Source of the DNA: Fontisphaera persica
GTDB lineage: Bacteria; Verrucomicrobiota; Verrucomicrobiia; Limisphaerales; Fontisphaeraceae
DNA: 64,000 nt
Assembly (NCBI RefSeq): GCF_024832785.1
Contig: NZ_CP116615.1
Location: 1,860,001-1,924,000 of the forward strand
Direction: 5' to 3'
Below the pieces are notes generated by a model. That model saw only the letters and a program-made list of their open reading frames with translations, made no database searches and was not told the origin of the DNA. Positions 60,722 to 64,000 of this stretch are shown here, piece after piece. The position numbers and the translations under genes were made by a program. The number at the start of each line of letters is the position of its first letter. The first letter of the stretch is position 1.

Positions 60722-61708
60722 ATGAAAGCCGCTGTTGTCGGTTGTGGTGCGGTCGGCAGCTTCTACGGAGGGCTGCTGCATCGCACGGGGGTGGAGACGC
60801 ATTTTCTCCTGCGCAGCGATTTTGCCGTAGTGGCCGCCCAGGGCGTGCACATCCAAAGCGTCCAGGGCGACTGGAGTTTCCACCCGCACGCCGCCCGGCG
60901 TCCCGAAGAAATCGGCCCCTGCGATTTGGTGGTCATTGCGCTCAAAGCCACCGCCAACCGTGAAGCCTATCCGGCGTTGCTCCCTCCCCTGCTGGGGCCG
61001 GATACGTTGCTGCTCACCCTGCAAAACGGCCTGGGCAATGTGGAAGCCCTGGCCGCGCTGGCCGGCCCGGAAAAAGTGCTGGGCGGACTCTGCTTTGTCT
61101 GCCTCAACCGCATCGCCCCCGGCATCATTCGCCATCTGGCTCACGGCCGCGTGATGCTGGGTGAGTTTCAGCGCCCCGCCCTGCCCCGCACGCATGCGCT
61201 GGCCGCGCACTTTCGTCAGGGCGGCGTCCCCTGCGAAGTCATTGATGATTTGAATCTAGCCTTGTGGAAAAAACTGGTCTGGAACATTCCCTTTAATGGC
61301 CTGGGTGTGGCCGCCGCGGCCGGTTATGAGGCGGTCATTCATGGCCATTGGGATTCCTCCCGTCCCTTGGGTTCCTGCCTGCCCACGCGGCCACTCCTGG
61401 AGGACCCGCGCTGGCTGGCGCTGGTGAGGGAATTGATGCTCGAAGTTATTCACGCCGCCCGCAAACAGGGGCTCGACATTCCTGAAAGCTGGGCCGACGA
61501 AAACATCGAGCGCACCCGAGTGATGGGCGATTATTATGCCAGCACCCTGCTGGATTTTGCCCAGGGGCGCCCGCTCGAATTGGAGGCTCTTTTTCTGGAG
61601 CCTTATCGCCGCGCCTGTGCTGCCCGTGCCGAGTGCCCGCGGCTGGGCGCGCTCTGCCGGCTGTTGCAACAGTTGGAGGCCGCGCGGCAGCCGCCGGCCA
61701 CCTTTTGA
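60722..61708 (+). CDS. panE: 2-dehydropantoate 2-reductase
   Basis: Reduces 2-dehydropantoate to pantoate with NADPH, on the way to coenzyme A. The 328 residues carry the dinucleotide motif VVGCGAVGSFYGGLL at the N-terminus, the middle TLQNGLGNVEALA, and the catalytic lysine region LALWKKLVWNIPFNGL (about residue 185). The helical C-terminal half follows (VMGDYYASTLLDFAQGRPLELEAL). I chose the ATG at 60722 with an in-frame TTG two codons upstream. The gene ends three bases from the stop of the convergent RmlD-like gene. Confidence 0.9.
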   Translation: MKAAVVGCGAVGSFYGGLLHRTGVETHFLLRSDFAVVAAQGVHIQSVQGDWSFHPHAARRPEEIGPCDLVVIALKATANREAYPALLPPLLGPDTLLLTLQNGLGNVEALAALAGPEKVLGGLCFVCLNRIAPGIIRHLAHGRVMLGEFQRPALPRTHALAAHFRQGGVPCEVIDDLNLALWKKLVWNIPFNGLGVAAAAGYEAVIHGHWDSSRPLGSCLPTRPLLEDPRWLALVRELMLEVIHAARKQGLDIPESWADENIERTRVMGDYYASTLLDFAQGRPLELEALFLEPYRRACAARAECPRLGALCRLLQQLEAARQPPATF

Positions 61709-61711
61709 AAA

Positions 61712-62554
61712 TCAGCCCGCCGGCGGATGGGCGGCCAACCACGTTGAGAATGCTGGCAAGGCAAAAGGCAGCAGCGCTTGCAGCCGCTCACAGGTAAGCG
61801 ACAAATCCGGTGGCCGCGGCGGACCCACCCATTCCTGCAGGGTGGCGGGTTGAATTAAGGACAAGGCCCCCGGCACGCGCTGCGCCAGCAACTGGCCAAT
61901 CTCCCATCGCGATAATCGCTCAGCGCCTGCCAGATGATAAATCCCTTGTGCCCCGGGTTCAGCCGCCAGCACCCACAAGGCTTGGGCCGCCACCGGCGCC
62001 GGAATGGGACAACGGTATTCATCCGTGAACAACCGCAGAGTTTCCCCCCGCCGCCAGCGTTGTTCCCATTCCTCATTAAACGCGCGTTGGCCGCCACGCG
62101 AATGCCCATAAGTCAGGGCCAGCCGCACCACCACATTTTGCGGGCGAGCCAGCACATGGCGCTCGGCCTCGGCCTTGGTCTGCCCATACACATTGATGGG
62201 GCACACTGGGGCATTCTCGGCATAGGGTCCACTGCGCCCGTCGAAGACCTGCTCACTGGAAATAAATATCAGCCGCCCCTCTCCCATCAGGTCTGCCAGG
62301 AGCGCTGTGACCCCCACATTCACCGCCCAGGCACGGTCCGGGTCACCCTCACAGTCCCGCGGACGACTTAGGGCCGCTGCATGAATGACCAGGTCCGGAC
62401 GTTCGCGCTTGAAAGCCTCCCGCAACGCCCGGTAATCGGTCAGCTCCAATTCCTCATGCGTCCACCCGCGCACCTCCCAATCGGGCGCGGGCGGCCCAAA
62501 CGCCATGAGGGCCTGGCCCAATAACCCTCCGGCTCCGGTAACCCATACTTTCAT
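61712..62554 (-). CDS. dTDP-4-dehydrorhamnose reductase-like SDR protein
   Basis: The 280-residue protein of the extended SDR family has VTGAGGLLGQALM (NAD(P) motif) at the N-terminus, VIHAAALSRPRDCEGDP, LIFISSEQVFDGRSGPYAE, and the catalytic YGQTK pair Tyr-x3-Lys (NVYGQTKAEAE). This order is that of RfbD/RmlD reductases. No rmlA, B or C gene is close by. It overlaps the upstream amidase gene by four bases (ATGA), so the two are co-translated. The role could be sugar reduction for a surface glycan, or another SDR reaction such as NAD-dependent reduction of a different substrate. Confidence 0.75.
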   Translation of the reverse strand: MKVWVTGAGGLLGQALMAFGPPAPDWEVRGWTHEELELTDYRALREAFKRERPDLVIHAAALSRPRDCEGDPDRAWAVNVGVTALLADLMGEGRLIFISSEQVFDGRSGPYAENAPVCPINVYGQTKAEAERHVLARPQNVVVRLALTYGHSRGGQRAFNEEWEQRWRRGETLRLFTDEYRCPIPAPVAAQALWVLAAEPGAQGIYHLAGAERLSRWEIGQLLAQRVPGALSLIQPATLQEWVGPPRPPDLSLTCERLQALLPFALPAFSTWLAAHPPAG

Positions 62555-63453
62555 GCTCCTTCCCCAAAACGCTGCGTGATGGGGCCGTAACTATCAATGC
62601 GGCGATCCCGCAAAAATGGCCAGGCCGTGCGGATTTCATCCAGCCGCGCCAAATCCACTGTGACCAACAAGTTTTCAGGCTTGTCCACCGCGGCCCGCGC
62701 CAACACCGCGCCGTCGGGTCCGGCCACAAAACTTTGCCCCCAAAACTCCAGCCCGTCACCGCCCGCGGGCCGCTCATGGCCCACACGATTCACGGCCGCC
62801 ACATAGCAACCGTTGGCAATGGCATGGGCGCGTTGAATGGTTTCCCACGCCTCATGCTGCTGCCGGCCCACCGCCGCTTTCTCGGCCGGGTGCCAGCCAA
62901 TGGCGGTGGGATAAAATAGAATTTCCGCGCCTTGCAGCGCCGTAAGCCGGGCGGCTTCGGGATACCATTGATCCCAGCAAATCAGCACTCCAATTTTGCC
63001 ATACCTGGTTTTCCATGCGCGATACCCCAAATCCCCCGGCGTGAAGTAGTACTTCTCATAATACAACGGGTCATCAGGAATATGCATTTTGCGGTAGCAC
63101 CCCAAACAGGCGCCGTCAGCATCCACCACCACGGCCGTGTTGTGGTACAGCCCCGGAGCGCGCCGCTCAAACAAGGATGCCACCACCACCACTCGCAGTT
63201 GCCGCGCCAGCCGTTGCCAGACCTCGGTGCTGGGGCCGGGAATAGGCTCGGCCAGCGCAAAATGACGCGCGTCCTCGCTCTGGCAGAAATATTGTGAGCG
63301 ATACAATTCTTGCGTGCAAATGATTTGGGCCCCGGAGCGCGCCGCCCGCCGCGCTGCAGCCAGAGTCGTCTCGGTGTTTTCGCGGGGGTCAGGCGAGCAG
63401 GCCGTTTGAATGAGCCCCAGCGTGACGGTGTGGGCAGGGGATGTTTTTTTCAT
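62551..63453 (-). CDS. aguB: Carbon-nitrogen hydrolase, N-carbamoylputrescine amidase-like
   Basis: The 300-residue nitrilase-superfamily enzyme has the Glu-Lys-Cys triad: CTQELYRSQYF (Glu), CYRKMHIPDDPLYYEKYYFTPGD (Lys) and VLICWDQWYPEAARL (Cys). The last two blocks, including the PLYYEKYYFTPGD stretch, are specific to N-carbamoylputrescine amidases, which make putrescine from agmatine. The start is the ATG at 63453. No agmatine deiminase gene (aguA) is seen here, though it may lie outside the window. It shares a four-base overlap with the RmlD-like gene and lies 31 bases downstream of the kinase. Confidence 0.88.
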   Translation of the reverse strand: MKKTSPAHTVTLGLIQTACSPDPRENTETTLAAARRAARSGAQIICTQELYRSQYFCQSEDARHFALAEPIPGPSTEVWQRLARQLRVVVVASLFERRAPGLYHNTAVVVDADGACLGCYRKMHIPDDPLYYEKYYFTPGDLGYRAWKTRYGKIGVLICWDQWYPEAARLTALQGAEILFYPTAIGWHPAEKAAVGRQQHEAWETIQRAHAIANGCYVAAVNRVGHERPAGGDGLEFWGQSFVAGPDGAVLARAAVDKPENLLVTVDLARLDEIRTAWPFLRDRRIDSYGPITQRFGEGA

Positions 63454-63483
63454 GCGCCGTGAAAACCAAACGCCCCGGTCTGA

Positions 63484-64000
63484 TTAGAGCCGGGTGGGGA
63501 ATTTATCCGAGCGATCCACCACCATTGTTACCGCCGTGTCGCTGGCCGGGGAAGGCGGCGCCTGCCCAAACAACTCACGGATGTAGCGGCCAATGGTCTC
63601 ATTCGTGGGCCCGTAACCGGTGTGGTAAATGAAATGTTCGAGGTCATAGAGCAACTCGTCCGCCGTGGGATAACGCTGAGACAAGTCACGGGCCAGGGCC
63701 CGATGCAGAATATCATTCAGCCGGTCATTGATGCGCGGGTCCAGCTTGCGAAAATCCGGGATGGGCATTTTCAGCACCTTCTGGCGCGAAGCCTCCGGAT
63801 TTTCGCCCTTGAAAATGTTATAGCCCAGGAGGAGCTGGGCCAGGACGATGCCCGCGGAAAAGATGTCCGACCGCTTGTCGGTGATCTTGAAATCCGCCTG
63901 CTCAGGGCTCATGTAATCGGCCTTGCCGGCGATGACCTCGCCCTCGTTGTCCGTCAAAAAACCGCGCGCCTTGGCAATGCCAAAATCGCTGAGCTTCACA
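63484..64000 (-). CDS. Serine/threonine protein kinase, C-terminal part (5' end outside window)
   Basis: The open frame runs to the window edge, so only the last 172 or so residues of the kinase are visible. It starts inside the activation segment: KLSDFGIAKA (the DFG metal site), a loop with YMSPEQADFKITDKRSDIFSAGIVLAQLLLG, and the C-lobe ending in RDLSQRYPTADELLYDLEHFIY. A short tail of about 55 residues follows, ending in PPSPASDTAVTMVVDRSD. This is a Hanks-type (PknB-like) kinase. Its N-lobe and any sensor domain are not in the window. Substrates are unknown. Confidence 0.88.
   Translation of the reverse strand, partial: VKLSDFGIAKARGFLTDNEGEVIAGKADYMSPEQADFKITDKRSDIFSAGIVLAQLLLGYNIFKGENPEASRQKVLKMPIPDFRKLDPRINDRLNDILHRALARDLSQRYPTADELLYDLEHFIYHTGYGPTNETIGRYIRELFGQAPPSPASDTAVTMVVDRSDKFPTRL

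Noticed and set aside
1-64000. CRISPR arrays, insertion sequences, phage genes, rRNA
   Set aside because: No regularly spaced short repeats, no transposase or integrase patterns and no rRNA-like blocks were found; the only RNA gene seen is tRNA-Ser.

Overview
The window is about 60% GC, densely packed, and carries roughly 47 protein genes plus one tRNA. The gene content points to a member of the Verrucomicrobiota, probably of the Limisphaera/Pedosphaera kind. The signs are a Gld-type ABC system followed by DUF4340 and AsmA-like genes, a haem-c lipoprotein of the style common in the PVC group, a sulfatase, and a giant secreted protein built from Ig, PA14-like, FG-GAP and cadherin-like modules. 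This assignment is inference from gene content; there is no rRNA here to test it. The cell is clearly Gram-negative (TonB/ExbBD-like genes, AsmA-like protein, Wzm/Wzt export).

Layout. 1-5788 (minus strand): isocitrate dehydrogenase (cut by the window start), dxs, xseB, and a translationally coupled exbB-exbD-tonB-zinc-ribbon set. 6070-12945 (minus): a c-type cytochrome lipoprotein, then a polysaccharide assembly and export group (glycosyltransferase, GDP-mannose/UDP-glucose dehydrogenase, glycosyltransferase, Wzt-like ATPase, Wzm-like permease). 13116-21500 (plus): a five-gene operon of GldA-, GldF- and GldG-like genes, DUF4340 and a 1100-residue AsmA-like protein. 21693-27008 (minus): an HpnN-like RND transporter, yebC, a YbjQ-family gene, tRNA-Ser(CGA) and a ZIP metal transporter. 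27155-34507 (mostly plus): a sulfatase, an ArsR regulator (minus), larB-larC, a MacB-like permease without its ATPase, and manA. 34527-47366 (minus): a three-gene set (cupredoxin-like protein, MBL hydrolase, class V aminotransferase), a strong terminator and a 10-kb gene for a 3332-residue secreted modular protein. 47665-52307 (plus): DUF4197, SpoIIM, RDD, nagA and an SpsF-like cytidylyltransferase, each joined to the next by a 4-base ATGA overlap. 52474-58817 (plus): a surface-sugar cluster with the WbpG-HisH2-HisF2 amidotransferase trio, two methyltransferases, a glycosyltransferase and an unassigned surface-carbohydrate protein. 58890-61708 (plus): argA, an HU gene with a clear terminator, and panE. 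61712-64000 (minus): an RmlD-like reductase, an N-carbamoylputrescine amidase-like gene and the C-terminal end of a Ser/Thr kinase.

The main theme is the cell surface: two carbohydrate loci (6974-12945 and about 50380-58817), mannose supply (manA with the sugar-nucleotide dehydrogenase), and envelope machinery (ExbBD/TonB-like, Gld-like ABC, AsmA-like, HpnN-like, SpoIIM/RDD). A second theme is metal handling (larB/larC with a 21-histidine tract, a ZIP carrier with histidine clusters and an ArsR regulator). The most unusual observations are an ExbD-like protein with alanine where the essential proton-carrying aspartate should be, a HisF paralogue with leucine at the first catalytic aspartate but the second kept, a roughly 1.1-kb protein super-repeat and an apparent seven-blade propeller in the giant protein, nested inverted repeats ahead of the sugar cluster, and a strict six-residue Thr-Asn repeat in the DUF4197 protein. 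No CRISPR array, insertion sequence, phage or integrase was seen.
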